A stretch of 41,062 bases of DNA from Chloroflexi bacterium UBA4736 (GCA_002404015.1 DHIW01000038.1:1-41062); one strand, 5' to 3'; positions 8,160 through 16,857 are shown, counted from the stretch's first letter. Notes: generated by a model from the sequence alone, not told the origin. Program-made: numbers and translations.

Positions 8160-8746
8160 TCGGCCAGGCCCGGTTGGCCCAGGCGCTGACCGTGGCCTGG
8201 ATGCTGATCGAGGGCGTGGCCGCGGTCGGCGTCGGTCTGGCCGCCCGGTCGGTGGCCCTCTCGGCCTTCGGGCTGGACAGCGGGATCGAGCTGTTCACGT
8301 CGCTGGTCGTGCTGCGCAGCCTCGTGGTGGGCGGGGAGGCGGCGGAGCGACGGGCCTCGCTGCTGGTGGGCTGGGGCCTGCGGGCGGTGATCGCCTACGT
8401 GGTTCTGGCGGCCGCCGCCGGGCTACTCCTGGGCATCCACGCCGAGCCCAGCGGGCCGGGCATCGTGCTCACTCTGGCCTCACTGGCGATCATGGCCGGG
8501 CTCTGGCGCTGGCGCCTGCGACTGGCCGACCGGATCGGCAGCGCCGCCCTCCGCGGCGACGCGGCCTGCTCGCTGGCCTGCCTCTACATGGCGGCTGCCA
8601 CCCTGGCCGGGCTGGCCCTCAACCGCCTCTTCGGCTGGTGGTGGGCCGACCCGGTCGCGGGCCTGGCTTTGATCTGGTGGCTGCGCGGCGAGGCGGCCGA
8701 GGCCCTGGAGGCAGCCCGGGCCCAGCCCGAGCTGTCTACGCTTTGA
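8156..8746 (+). CDS. Cation diffusion facilitator-like membrane protein, truncated type
   Basis: A 196-residue protein with about five or six membrane segments that resembles the transmembrane part of CDF metal exporters. Shared features are SVALSAFGLDSGIELFTS in helix two and the family-typical WADPVAGL near residue 165. The metal-site pattern is altered: DxxxE (Asp41, Glu45) replaces HxxxD or DxxxD, and the second site keeps only Asp135 in GDAACS. The cytoplasmic C-terminal domain of full-length CDF proteins is absent. It may be an export-deficient or non-metal relative. Start TTG 8156 overlaps the stop of the preceding gene. Confidence 0.75.
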   Translation: MIGQARLAQALTVAWMLIEGVAAVGVGLAARSVALSAFGLDSGIELFTSLVVLRSLVVGGEAAERRASLLVGWGLRAVIAYVVLAAAAGLLLGIHAEPSGPGIVLTLASLAIMAGLWRWRLRLADRIGSAALRGDAACSLACLYMAAATLAGLALNRLFGWWWADPVAGLALIWWLRGEAAEALEAARAQPELSTL

Positions 8747-8933
8747 CGGAGCAAAAGGAAATGCCCCAACCGACCTTCCTGTTTACCCTGAAGTCCCCTA
8801 TGCGTTTTTCGGTTTCCACCGCGCTGTTGCCAGCCCAGCTTCCACCTACTCGACGTTCGGTATCCTCAGGTTTACCGTACTCAGCCGGTTGGGGCGACGC
8901 GAAGGTTAGCGGGCGCGCCCGAGTCGGGTCAAC

Positions 8934-8951
8934 GGCGAAAAGTTTTTCGCC
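8934..8951. promoter_or_regulatory. Palindrome upstream of thiolase
   Basis: GGCGAAAA (8934-8941) and TTTTCGCC (8944-8951) form a perfect 8-bp inverted repeat with a two-base centre, ending 27 bases before the thiolase ATG. The near-zero spacing is typical of a dimeric repressor operator, for example of the TetR type that controls fatty-acid genes, rather than of an RNA hairpin. No regulator gene is adjacent. The rest of 8747-8967 shows no gene. Confidence 0.45.
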
Positions 8952-8978
8952 GCCAGGCTACTTTTTCGAGGTGTGACG

Positions 8979-10136
8979 ATGCGAGAAGCAGTGATCGTCG
9001 AGGCCGTCCGGACCCCGATGGGCAAGCGAAACGGGAAGCTCAAGGACTTCCACCCGGTCGTGCTGGGATCGATGGTCCTCAAGGAGCTGATCCGGCGGTC
9101 CGGGATCGAACCGGGGCTGGTCGAGGACGTGGTTTTCGGCTGCGTGATGCAGACCGGTGAGCAGAGCGTGAACATCGCCCGCAACGCTTGGCTTAGCGCC
9201 GGCTTCCCATTCGAGACCCCGGCGACCACCGTGGATCGCCAGTGCGGCTCCAGCCAGCAGGCCATCCATTTCGCCGCCAACCTGATCCAGAGCGGGATCG
9301 CCGACATCGCGATCGCGGGCGGCGTGGAGTCGATGACCCGGGTGCCGATGGGCTCGACGGTGGTCCAGGGCCCCGGCATGCCCTTCCCGCCGGAGCTGCA
9401 GGAGCTCTACGACCTGGTGCCCCAGGGCATCTCGGCTGAGCTGGTCGCCCGCAAGTACGGGATCGACCGCAGGTCGATGGACGAGTTCAGCGTGCGCAGC
9501 CACCAGCTGGCGGCCGCCGCCACCGAGAGCGGCTACCTGCGCTCCCAGATCATGCCCATCGAGATCAGCAACGGCACCACGGAGGTGATGGACCGCGACG
9601 AGGGCATCCGGGCCAACGCAAGCTACGAGACGGTCTCGCAGCTGCAGCCGGCCTTCAATCCGGAGCACTCGATCACCGCAGGCAACTCCAGCCAGATCAC
9701 CGACGGCGCCGCCGCCGTCCTGCTGATGTCCAGGGAGAAGGCGCTCGAGCTGGGTCTCCGGCCGCGAGCCAGGATCCTGGCCCAGAAGGTGGTCGGCTGC
9801 GACCCCGTTCTGATGTTGGAGGGGCCGATCCCGGGCACCCGGGCCGTCCTGAAGCAGGCTGGGCTCGAGCTCAAGGACATCGACCTCTTCGAGGTCAACG
9901 AGGCTTTCGCCTCTGTCCCCCTGGCCTGGCTGAAGGAGACGGGCGCCGATCCTGCCAAGCTGAACGTGAACGGGGGCGCGATCGCGATCGGCCACCCGCT
10001 CGGCGCCTCGGGCGCCCGCCTCATGAACCACCTGCTCCACGAGCTGGAGCGCCGTGACCTTCGATACGGGCTGGAGACCATGTGCTGCGGAGGCGGCATA
10101 GGGACGGCCACGATCATCGACCGCAAGCTGGACTAG
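8979..10136 (+). CDS. Acetyl-CoA acetyltransferase / 3-ketoacyl-CoA thiolase
   Basis: A 385-residue thiolase, the normal length. All three catalytic regions are present: nucleophile Cys89 in DRQCGSSQQ, His339 in IAIGHPLGASGAR, and the second Cys370 in CCGGGIG. It condenses or cleaves 3-ketoacyl-CoA in the cytoplasm; sequence alone does not decide between beta-oxidation and acetoacetyl-CoA synthesis. ATG 8979 is chosen over GTG 8973 because GAGGTG at 8968-8973 is a ribosome binding site five bases upstream. It appears monocistronic, with no partner dehydrogenase nearby. Confidence 0.95.
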   Translation: MREAVIVEAVRTPMGKRNGKLKDFHPVVLGSMVLKELIRRSGIEPGLVEDVVFGCVMQTGEQSVNIARNAWLSAGFPFETPATTVDRQCGSSQQAIHFAANLIQSGIADIAIAGGVESMTRVPMGSTVVQGPGMPFPPELQELYDLVPQGISAELVARKYGIDRRSMDEFSVRSHQLAAAATESGYLRSQIMPIEISNGTTEVMDRDEGIRANASYETVSQLQPAFNPEHSITAGNSSQITDGAAAVLLMSREKALELGLRPRARILAQKVVGCDPVLMLEGPIPGTRAVLKQAGLELKDIDLFEVNEAFASVPLAWLKETGADPAKLNVNGGAIAIGHPLGASGARLMNHLLHELERRDLRYGLETMCCGGGIGTATIIDRKLD

Positions 10137-10248
10137 GAGAGCCCGCGGAGCCGCCTGGTTAAACGTTGTGAATTGCTGAGTTAAGCGCAGCCATTTCGGC
10201 GCAGCGTCGATAAAATCGCTACACCGTATTCGTTGGGGGGGAGATGGG

Positions 10249-10626
10249 GTGAACAGATTGGGCGTTTACGACGCGGTTTCGCGCGTCCGGCCGTACAAGA
10301 TCTGGGAGGGCGCGGTCGCCCGTGCGGTGCACGGCGAGCGGATCACGATGGCCGTGGTCGACGTGGACGCCAATGTCGAAGTCCCCACCCATCAGCACGG
10401 CAACGAGCAGCTCGGCTTCGTGCTCAAGGGCAGCATCACCATGACGATCGCCGGCGAGAGCCGGGAGCTCAGCCAGGGCGAGACCTACGTCATCAACGGC
10501 GACGTCCCCCACGCGGCCGTCGCCGGCCCTGAGGGGGCCACGGTGGTCGACATCTTCAACCCGCCGCGCGCCGACTGGGAGAAGCTCGAGCGGCTGGAGC
10601 CAAGCGAGGGTCGATGGCCGAGGTAG
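10249..10626 (+). CDS. Cupin domain protein
   Basis: A 125-residue single-domain cupin. Motif 1 is THQHGNEQLGFVLKGSITM (His48, His50 and a Glu/Gln at 53-54) and motif 2 includes GDVPHAAV with His88, so a metal-binding jelly-roll barrel is expected. The substrate is unknown; such small cupins include sugar-binding, isomerase and sensor proteins. GTG 10249 follows a G-rich ribosome binding site (GGGGGGAGAT). The last 13 bases overlap the downstream GGDEF gene, so the two are probably co-translated, and the cupin may sense a ligand for it. Confidence 0.88.
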   Translation: MNRLGVYDAVSRVRPYKIWEGAVARAVHGERITMAVVDVDANVEVPTHQHGNEQLGFVLKGSITMTIAGESRELSQGETYVINGDVPHAAVAGPEGATVVDIFNPPRADWEKLERLEPSEGRWPR

Positions 10627-11426
10627 CGATCGGCAGCAGGGTGGGCACGGAGCGGCGCGACGTGGCGGCCCGCGTGGCGCGGGATCGCCTCGCGCACATG
10701 CTCGGGCTCCATCCCCGCACGCTGGGAAACATCGACGGCGACCTGGCCCAGAAGATGACCCGGCACCTGAACGTGATCAACCGGCGCATGCAGCACCTCG
10801 TCGACAGCTCGGCGATGGATGAGCTGACCGGGGTGCTGCGGCGAGCCACCGGCCTGGAGGCGCTGGAGCGGGAGCTGCATCGGGCGCGCCGCTTCGGCGA
10901 CCAACGGTTGGTGGTCGCGTTCATCGACGTCGACAGCCTGAAGTCGGTGAACGACTCGGCCGGCCACGCGGCGGGCGACCAGCTGATCCGCGACGTGGCC
11001 GACACCCTTCGCAGCCGGCTGCGGGCCTACGACCTGGTCGTCCGCTGGGGCGGCGACGAGTTCGTCTGTGTGCTGCCCGAGGCGGGGCTCAAGGGCGCGG
11101 CCCGCATCCTGGACGAGATCGCCGTCGACTTCAGCAGCGCCACCGGCCACAGGTTCAGCGTCGGCTTCGCGGAGATCCTGGCCAACGAGACCGCCGCCGA
11201 GATGGTGGCGCGGGCCGACGCCGCCCTGTACTCGGGTCGCCGGCAGCGGCGGCCGCTGAACCCCCGTCGCCACCGGTCCGACTGGCGGACGGCCGGAATG
11301 GCGGCCGGCCTCGCCATCCTGGTCGCGATCGCGGTTGGCATCGGCACCGCCGCGCCGGGTTCGGTGCTCGCTGGGCCGCGGGTGCAGATCCAGAACCTGG
11401 CCGATTCGATCACCGGGTCGCGTTAG
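10614..11426 (+). CDS. GGDEF diguanylate cyclase with C-terminal membrane segment
   Basis: A 270-residue protein. Residues about 65-225 are a GGDEF domain with the intact active-site motif GGDEF (146-150) and, five residues before it, the inhibitory-site RxxD (RAYD, 137-140), so it should make cyclic di-GMP with product inhibition. FIDVDSLKSVND (103-114) supplies the metal-binding Asp. One hydrophobic segment near residues 227-250 suggests C-terminal membrane anchoring. The N-terminal 60 residues carry a helical stretch without a known sensor. Start ATG 10614 lies inside the cupin gene. Confidence 0.9.
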   Translation: MAEVAIGSRVGTERRDVAARVARDRLAHMLGLHPRTLGNIDGDLAQKMTRHLNVINRRMQHLVDSSAMDELTGVLRRATGLEALERELHRARRFGDQRLVVAFIDVDSLKSVNDSAGHAAGDQLIRDVADTLRSRLRAYDLVVRWGGDEFVCVLPEAGLKGAARILDEIAVDFSSATGHRFSVGFAEILANETAAEMVARADAALYSGRRQRRPLNPRRHRSDWRTAGMAAGLAILVAIAVGIGTAAPGSVLAGPRVQIQNLADSITGSR

Positions 11427-12343
11427 ACCGGTTCCGCGTAGAGCTCCGTGCTCAGGTACTTGCTGCCTGAGTCCACCGCCAGCGTCACGACCGCCTCGTC
11501 CTCTCGGAGCCGCTCCGCCACTCCAAGCGCCGCGATCACGTTGGCCCCGGTCGACGTTCCCGCGAAGATGCCCTCCTCGGCCGAAAGCCGGCGCGCCATC
11601 GCCATGGCTTCGTCGGAGTTGACCCCGATGATCTCGTCAACCATCTCGGGTCGCCACAGCGGGGGCACGAAACCCAGACCGATGCCCTCGATCCGGTGAC
11701 CGCCGGTGCCCCCGCCTGACAGGACCGGTGACTCGGACGGCTCGACGGCGACGACCCGCATGGACGGCCGGTGCCGGCGAAGGACGTCGGCGGTGCCCAG
11801 CAGCGAGTGGGCGGTGCCCACAGCCTGAACGAATGCGGCCACCCGGCCCTCGGTCTGGGCCCAGATCTCCTCCGCCAGCGGGTGGTAGCCGGCCTCGCCG
11901 TCGTGGTTGTTCAGCTGGTCGGTCCAGTAGCTGCCGGGCTCGCCGGCCAGATCTCGGGCGGTCGCGATCATCTCCTTGATAAGCCCTTCGGTGATGCGCT
12001 TGTGGTCGCTGGGAACGATGACCAGCTCCGCCCCCAGGGCCCTCATACCAGTGAGCTTCTCCTGGCTGAAAGCGTCGCTGCTGACGAGTGTGCAGCGTTA
12101 GCCTGACGCCGCGCAGACGAATGCGAGCCCCATCCCGGTGCTGCCGCCCGTGTACTCGACAACGCGGCCGCCCGGGGGCAGGCGGCCGTCGGCGGCGGCG
12201 CTTTTCACCATGGCCAGCGCGATCCGGTCCTTCATGCTGCCGGTCGGGTTGAGGGACTCCAGCTTCAGCATCACCCGCGCACCCCGCCCAGGGCGGATCC
12301 GGCGAAGCTCGACCAGGGGCGTCTTCCCGATCGCATCCAGCAT
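11423..12343 (-). pseudogene. PLP-dependent cysteine-synthase-family gene with one internal stop
   Basis: The reading frame from ATG 12343 encodes about 306 residues, normal for cysteine synthases, but codon 82 is TAA (12098-12100). Both sides are in the same frame and homologous: before the stop MLDAIGKTPLVEL, the PLP-lysine motif NPTGSMKDR and EYTGGSTGMGLAFVCAASG; after it RCTLVSSDAFSQEKLTGMRALGAEL. Relatives have an aromatic residue (GY) at the stop, so a single TAC/TAT to TAA change explains it. The usual GTGGT phosphate loop reads VGTAHSLLG, as in a divergent subfamily. It is either a recent pseudogene or a sequencing error. The 3' end overlaps the convergent GGDEF gene by four bases. 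Confidence 0.85.
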
Positions 12344-12413
12344 CGAGGTCACGACGCCAAACCGTAGCTGGACCTGAGGATTGGCGGCGCCCCGCAACTG
12401 GCGTCGCCCGGGC

Positions 12414-13004
12414 TCACCTTCTCGGAGCGGTCTTCGGAAGCCTTTTCGAGAGGTGCGGCGACTCCATGAGAAAGCGCCAGGGGCGATCCTTCCAGTCGCC
12501 GCTATAGTCCACCCCGATGCGCGGCGCCTGGTGGACCGCCGCCGGGCGGTAGCCGTCGTCCAGGACGTAGAGCTCAGGCGCCACCAGGGGCGCGCCGTTC
12601 AAGGAGCGGTCGACGTCCAGGGCGCGGCAGACCAGGCCGGGACCGCTGCAGCGCCCGACGCCGGGTCCGGGCTCCAGCGCCCGCACGAGGATCGCTTCCG
12701 GCATCCCCTCGGGCCGGCACACGAAGTTCAGGCAGTGGTGCATTCCGTAGACCAGGTAGACGTAGGCGTGCCCCGGCGGCCCGTACATGACCCGGGTGCG
12801 CGGTGTCAGACCGCGGGAGGAATGGGCGGCCAGGTCGTCAGGGCCCCGGTACGCCTCCACCTCGACCAGGCGTCCCCAACGGTCGCCGCGCACCAGCAAC
12901 TTGCCGATCAGGTCGCGGGCGACCTGGAGGGTGTCCCGGGCGAAGAAGTCCGGGCCGAGGACCAGCCCCTCAGGCAGTCGGGGCACCCGCGCCGGCCTCG
13001 TCAT
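12414..13004 (-). CDS. DNA-3-methyladenine glycosylase (AAG/MPG family)
   Basis: A 196-residue base-excision repair enzyme that removes alkylated purines from DNA. Family landmarks are LIGKLLVR near residue 37, EVEAYRGPDDLAAHSSRG containing the catalytic Glu, TRVMYGPPGHAYVYLVYGMHHCLN, and ILVRALEP. The length is typical. The first 35 bases overlap the end of the GAF-GGDEF gene upstream on the same strand, so translation may be coupled. The tail SKRLPKTAPRR is basic. Confidence 0.94.
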   Translation of the reverse strand: MTRPARVPRLPEGLVLGPDFFARDTLQVARDLIGKLLVRGDRWGRLVEVEAYRGPDDLAAHSSRGLTPRTRVMYGPPGHAYVYLVYGMHHCLNFVCRPEGMPEAILVRALEPGPGVGRCSGPGLVCRALDVDRSLNGAPLVAPELYVLDDGYRPAAVHQAPRIGVDYSGDWKDRPWRFLMESPHLSKRLPKTAPRR

Positions 13005-14397
13005 GGGCCCTGCGGCGCCGGTGGCGCGCCTTCTCGCGGTAGAGGCGGGCGTCCGCCAGCTTGAAGAGGTGGGGCCAGTCCAGCCCGGGCTCCCAGGCTG
13101 CCACGCCGATGCTCAACTCCAACTCCACGTCGTCCGGCCCGAGGTGCACGGCTTGCAGGGCCTCCCGAATCCGGCGCACGACCTCGTCCGCGGCCTTCAC
13201 GTCCGTGTCCGGCATGGCAAGGGCGAACTCGTCACCGCCCAGCCGGGCGCAGGTGTCGCTGGCTCGCACCACGCGCCGGAGCACCTCGCCGATCGTGCGG
13301 ATGGCGACGTCCCCGGCGTGGTGGCCGCGCGTGTCGTTGATGGTCTTCAGCCGGTCGAGGTCCATCACGAGCACGCTCAGGGGCCGCCCGTGGCGTTCGG
13401 CGCCGGCTACCGCCCTCTCCATTGCCCGCTCGAACTCGGGCCGGTTGGCTAGCCCGGTCAGGTAGTCGGTGCGAGCCTCCAGGCGGTGCTGTTCGGCACG
13501 GGCCAGGGCCAGGGCCAGGTGCTCCGCCGCGGCCGCCAGGAAGTTGAGGTCGGCCTCGCTGAACATCCGCGAGCGGCGGCTCGCGACCACCATGACCCCC
13601 ACCAGCTCGCCTCGCGAGCGGAGGCTGATCCCGACCGTGGACCGGAAGCCGGTCACCGGGCCCTGGGCCACGACCGGGAAAATCGCCTGCGCGGCCCTCT
13701 CCACCAGCCGGGCGGAGCCCCGAGCCAGGCGCAGGCGGCGATCCTCCTCCCAGGTCAGGCCGATGGTGTAGGCCAGCGCCAGGGGGGCCTCTTCGGCCAG
13801 CAGCCAGACGCCACCGACATCGAGGCTGAGCCCGCGCATGGTCGCCTGCAGCCCGGCCTGGGCCACCTCCGAGGGCTCCAGCGAGCGGTTCACAGCCCGG
13901 GCCACCTCCATCAGGGCTTCGAGCTCGGAATGCTGCTGGCGAGAGCGCTCGTTGACCGCATCCAGGTAGCCGAGGGAGACGTTCAGGGTGAGGTTCTCGA
14001 TCGTCCGATCGAGGCGGCGCTCGGCGATCAGCAGCGCCTCGGCCGCCTTGGGGGTGGCCTTCGCCAGGTGCTCCAGCTCGCGCTCAACTACTCGCTTCTG
14101 CATCGAGAGCACCGCCAGCAGGGTCTCCAGCGGGAAGCCCTGGATCGCGCGCTGGCGGGCCCGGGCCCGGATAGCCGGCGCCTGGAGCTTGACCAGGTCG
14201 CGCTGCGTGATCGACCCGATGATCAGAATGCAGGTGCCGCGGGCGTACTCCACGGGTTCGTCACCGTTCTCGACCAGCGCCTGCAGGTAGGCCGGCTGCT
14301 GGCCCGCCAACTGATCCCCGACCTCGGCGACGATCGCCTCCAGCCGATCGGACAGCTGGAGTGCCAGCCGGTCGACCGTCTGTACTGGCGTCAACAA
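12970..14397 (-). CDS. GAF-GGDEF diguanylate cyclase
   Basis: A 475-residue soluble protein. Residues about 1-150 are helical and resemble the N-terminal domain of RsbR/PucR-like proteins; residues about 160-305 look like a GAF domain; residues about 310-470 are GGDEF. The active site GGDEF (387-391) is intact and the inhibitory site RxxD (RASD, 378-381) sits five residues before it, so active, feedback-inhibited cyclic di-GMP synthesis is expected. The start is TTG 14397, because no better in-frame start precedes the conserved N-terminus; a promoter placed to start transcription at about this base suggests a leaderless message. It overlaps the glycosylase gene downstream. Confidence 0.9.
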   Translation of the reverse strand: MLTPVQTVDRLALQLSDRLEAIVAEVGDQLAGQQPAYLQALVENGDEPVEYARGTCILIIGSITQRDLVKLQAPAIRARARQRAIQGFPLETLLAVLSMQKRVVERELEHLAKATPKAAEALLIAERRLDRTIENLTLNVSLGYLDAVNERSRQQHSELEALMEVARAVNRSLEPSEVAQAGLQATMRGLSLDVGGVWLLAEEAPLALAYTIGLTWEEDRRLRLARGSARLVERAAQAIFPVVAQGPVTGFRSTVGISLRSRGELVGVMVVASRRSRMFSEADLNFLAAAAEHLALALARAEQHRLEARTDYLTGLANRPEFERAMERAVAGAERHGRPLSVLVMDLDRLKTINDTRGHHAGDVAIRTIGEVLRRVVRASDTCARLGGDEFALAMPDTDVKAADEVVRRIREALQAVHLGPDDVELELSIGVAAWEPGLDWPHLFKLADARLYREKARHRRRRAHDEAGAGAPTA

Positions 14398-14403
14398 AGT
14401 TCC

Positions 14404-14432
14404 ACTATAAATAGACGGGTAGCAGAGGCCAA
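14404..14432 (-). promoter_or_regulatory. Promoter for the GAF-GGDEF gene
   Basis: On the minus strand TTGGCC (14432-14427), a 17-base spacer and TATAGT (14409-14404) form a good sigma-70-type promoter. Transcription would begin near 14397, the TTG start codon. The same gap must hold the promoter of the divergent aldolase gene, for which only TATAAA (14406-14411) is visible. Confidence 0.5.
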
Positions 14433-14487
14433 TCTGGCGTTGAACACCCTCACTTGATCACCTAACGCCACCCAAAGGAGTCGAATA

Positions 14488-15558
14488 ATGGCGACCGCCA
14501 TATCCCTGAGCAAGATCGAAGAGATCCTCGGCGACCGCTCGGGTGATCTGCTCGGGCACAAGTGCGGCACGGTGCCCGCTGACATGCTGCACGTTCCCGG
14601 GCCGCGCTTCGTGGAGGAGGTCTGGGTCGGCAGCGACCGCTCGCCGCGGGTGCTGCGGGCGCTGCAGTCTCTCTTCGACCACGGCCGCCTGGGCGGCACC
14701 GGCTACCTGTCGATCCTGCCCGTCGACCAGGGCATCGAGCACTCGGCGGGAGCCTCGTTCGCGCCCAACCCGATCTACTTCGACGGCGGCAAGATCGTCG
14801 AGCTGGCGATCGAGGGCGGCTGCAACGCGGTCGCCTCGACCTTCGGCGTCCTGGGCTCGGTGGCTCGCACGTACGCGCACCGCATCCCGTTCATCGTCAA
14901 GCTCAACCACAACCAACTCCTGACGTACCCCAACGAGTACGACCAGATCCAGTTCGGAACCGTGCATGAGGCCTGGCAGATGGGGGCCGTCGCCGTCGGG
15001 GCGACCATCTACTTCGGGTCCGAGCAGTCGAGCCGGCAGCTCGTCGAGATCGCGAGGGCGTTTCACGAGGCGCACGAGCTCGGCATGGCGACGATCCTCT
15101 GGTGCTATCTGCGAAACGCCGCGTTCGTGAAGGAGGGGGTCGACTACCACCTGGCCGCCGACCTTACAGGGCAGGCCAATCATCTAGGGGTCACGATCGA
15201 GGCCGACATCATCAAGCAGAAGCTGCCGGAGACGAACGGGGGCTTCAACGCGCTCAAGTTCGGAAAGACGAGCGCGGCCGTCTACGATCGACTGACCACG
15301 GATCACCCGATCGACCTCGCCCGCTACCAGGTCGTGAACTGCTACCTGGGACGCTCCGGGCTGATCAACTCGGGCGGGGCCTCGTCCGGCGAGGCCGACC
15401 TCAAGGAGGCGGTCACCACCGCGGTCATCAACAAACGGGCCGGCGGTATGGGCCTGATCTCCGGCCGGAAAGCCTTCCAGCGGCCGATGGCCGATGGTGT
15501 CGCCCTGCTGAACGCGATCCAGGACGTCTACTTGAACCAGGACATCACGCTCGCCTGA
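14488..15558 (+). CDS. fbaB: Class I fructose-bisphosphate aldolase, FbaB/DhnA type
   Basis: A 356-residue aldolase of the DhnA/FbaB class that splits fructose 1,6-bisphosphate into dihydroxyacetone phosphate and glyceraldehyde 3-phosphate through a Schiff base. Lys243 in ADIIKQKLP is the likely Schiff-base lysine. [17 protein letters not shown] and the phosphate-binding stretch [11 protein letters not shown] are family signatures. AAAGGAG (14474-14480) lies seven bases before the ATG, the clearest ribosome binding site in the window, so strong expression is expected. It is followed after 57 bases by the hydrolase gene. Confidence 0.95.
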   Translation: MATAISLSKIEEILGDRSGDLLGHKCGTVPADMLHVPGPRFVEEVWVGSDRSPRVLRALQSLFDHGRLGGTGYLSILPVDQGIEHSAGASFAPNPIYFDGGKIVELAIEGGCNAVASTFGVLGSVARTYAHRIPFIVKLNHNQLLTYPNEYDQIQFGTVHEAWQMGAVAVGATIYFGSEQSSRQLVEIARAFHEAHELGMATILWCYLRNAAFVKEGVDYHLAADLTGQANHLGVTIEADIIKQKLPETNGGFNALKFGKTSAAVYDRLTTDHPIDLARYQVVNCYLGRSGLINSGGASSGEADLKEAVTTAVINKRAGGMGLISGRKAFQRPMADGVALLNAIQDVYLNQDITLA

Positions 15559-15600
15559 TCTCACCAGGTCGCGAACGGCGGCCCGCTCTCGGCGGCCTGC

Positions 15601-15606
15601 TAGCCT
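15601..15606 (+). promoter_or_regulatory. -10 element before the RNase Z-like gene
   Basis: TAGCCT lies 9 bases before GTG 15616, with no Shine-Dalgarno sequence between. The arrangement matches leaderless genes seen elsewhere in the window. No convincing -35 is visible. Confidence 0.35.
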
Positions 15607-15615
15607 GTCGCCCTT

Positions 15616-16311
15616 GTGAGGCTTGCCTTCCTCGGGACCGGCTCGGCGTTCTCGCTCGAGCGGTACAACGGGGCGGTCGTGGTGGACGGGCGGATCCTGC
15701 TCGATGCGGGGGCCCCGCTGCTGCCCCACATGCACCGTCTGGGAATTGACCCGGGCGACATCCAGGCGCTGTTCCTGACCCACTTCCACGGCGACCATGT
15801 CCTCGGCCTGCCGACCTTCATGCTGCATCGGGCGCTCGTGGACCCGCGGCCCTTCACCATCGTCGGCCCAGCCGGCGTGGAGGCGTTCCTGGAGCGGCTC
15901 TTCGAGCTCTGCTGGGGCGAGGAGTGGGCGGGCGGCCCCAATTTCCGCGAGCGATCTCAGGTGAGCTACCGAGAGGCCGGCGAGGGCGGCGAGGTGGCCG
16001 GTCTCGACTACGAGGCGCTGCGGTTGGATCACGGGGCCCGGGGCTGCACCGGCTATCGCCTGCACGTGGACGGCCGCGTCCTGGCCTACGCCGGCGATAC
16101 AACGATGTCGGCGCCTCTGGAAAAGCTGGTGGAAGGGGCGCACGTGGCCGTGACCGAGGCCACCGGACCAGGCAACCCGTACAGCCACACCGGCTGGGAG
16201 GAAGCCCTGGGCCTAGCGGCCCGGCACCCCGCGACGCGTTTCTTCTTCAATCACCTCTATTCCGGCTCGATCGAGCACGCTGCAGGCGATCTTGAGATCG
16301 CCGATGTCTAG
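15616..16311 (+). CDS. RNase Z-like metallo-beta-lactamase fold hydrolase
   Basis: A 231-residue protein with the metal-binding motif HFHGDH (His56, His58, Asp60, His61) after the N-terminal MRLAFLGTGSAFS strand typical of the RNase Z/ElaC and arylsulfatase-like branch. YAGDTTMS supplies the later Asp and FNHLYSG the last His. It is shorter than canonical RNase Z (about 300 residues) and lacks a recognisable flexible arm, so tRNA 3' processing is possible but not certain; other phosphodiesterase activity is equally likely. Start GTG 15616. Confidence 0.85.
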   Translation: MRLAFLGTGSAFSLERYNGAVVVDGRILLDAGAPLLPHMHRLGIDPGDIQALFLTHFHGDHVLGLPTFMLHRALVDPRPFTIVGPAGVEAFLERLFELCWGEEWAGGPNFRERSQVSYREAGEGGEVAGLDYEALRLDHGARGCTGYRLHVDGRVLAYAGDTTMSAPLEKLVEGAHVAVTEATGPGNPYSHTGWEEALGLAARHPATRFFFNHLYSGSIEHAAGDLEIADV

Positions 16312-16327
16312 ATTTGCGCTTAACGCA

Positions 16328-16356
16328 TTGACAAGCCGCGACCTCGTGAGCACAAT
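16328..16356 (+). promoter_or_regulatory. Sigma-70-type promoter
   Basis: A perfect TTGACA (16328-16333), a 17-base spacer and CACAAT (16351-16356) form a strong consensus promoter directed at the small genes and DUF3052 gene that follow. The leader before the first start codon would be about 65 bases. Confidence 0.6.
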
Positions 16357-16427
16357 CGATCGGCGCGCGTCTTCCACACCGTCAATGTTCAGCGCAACCA
16401 CGGCAAACACGGTGGAGGTGAGCCACC

Positions 16428-16604
16428 TTGGTGGAGCAAGAGCGGGTACGACCCGGATTCGACGACATGGCGCGGTCGCTGCACGCCAGCTATCTGAGCC
16501 GCTGGAACCGGCACGACCCGGCCGGCCTCGAGCGCGCCTCGAACTTCGAAGAGGAGCGCGCCAAGGCGGAGCGGCCGGACAAAGAGAAGTCCTCGGCAGC
16601 CTAG
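16428..16604 (+). CDS. Small charged protein, 58 residues
   Basis: A short open frame starts at TTG 16428 (or GTG 16431) directly after a strong ribosome binding site, GGAGGTGAG at 16414-16422, and ends at TAG 16602. The product is hydrophilic, with RPGFDDMARSLHASYLSRWN and a highly charged C-terminus (EEERAKAERPDKEKSS). I do not know a family. The combination of consensus promoter, strong binding site and codon-like composition supports a real gene. Confidence 0.6.
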   Translation: MVEQERVRPGFDDMARSLHASYLSRWNRHDPAGLERASNFEEERAKAERPDKEKSSAA

Positions 16605-16617
16605 CCCGCGGAGCGGC

Positions 16618-16857
16618 GTCCTGAGGAGCCGGCTCGGCGCCACGGTCGCCGGCGTCGCGGCCGGCGTCCTGGGTTTCGCCGCCCTCCTGCTGCTCGGCCT
16701 GATCCTGTACCGGCGGCTGTTCGGGGACTCCGGCGCCGCCCTGGCTGTCATCACGATCTTATTCGGCGCCGCCGGCGCCTACGCCGGCTGGCTTCTGGGT
16801 GTGATCGTCTTCTCGGCCGTGCGCGGCGCTGAGGATCCGGATGGCCCGCCCGCGTGA
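16618..16857 (+). CDS. Possible small two-helix membrane protein
   Basis: This frame encodes about 79 residues with two clear hydrophobic segments, AGVLGFAALLLLGLILY and ALAVITILFGAAGAYAGWLL, separated by RRLFGDSG. It resembles AtpZ/AtpI-like two-helix proteins in layout only. There is no ATG, GTG or TTG near the beginning; initiation at CTG 16621, 16 bases after the upstream stop, is the most plausible. Its end overlaps the DUF3052 start by 17 bases. The strongly membrane-like sequence argues it is coding. Confidence 0.5.
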   Translation, partial: VLRSRLGATVAGVAAGVLGFAALLLLGLILYRRLFGDSGAALAVITILFGAAGAYAGWLLGVIVFSAVRGAEDPDGPPA

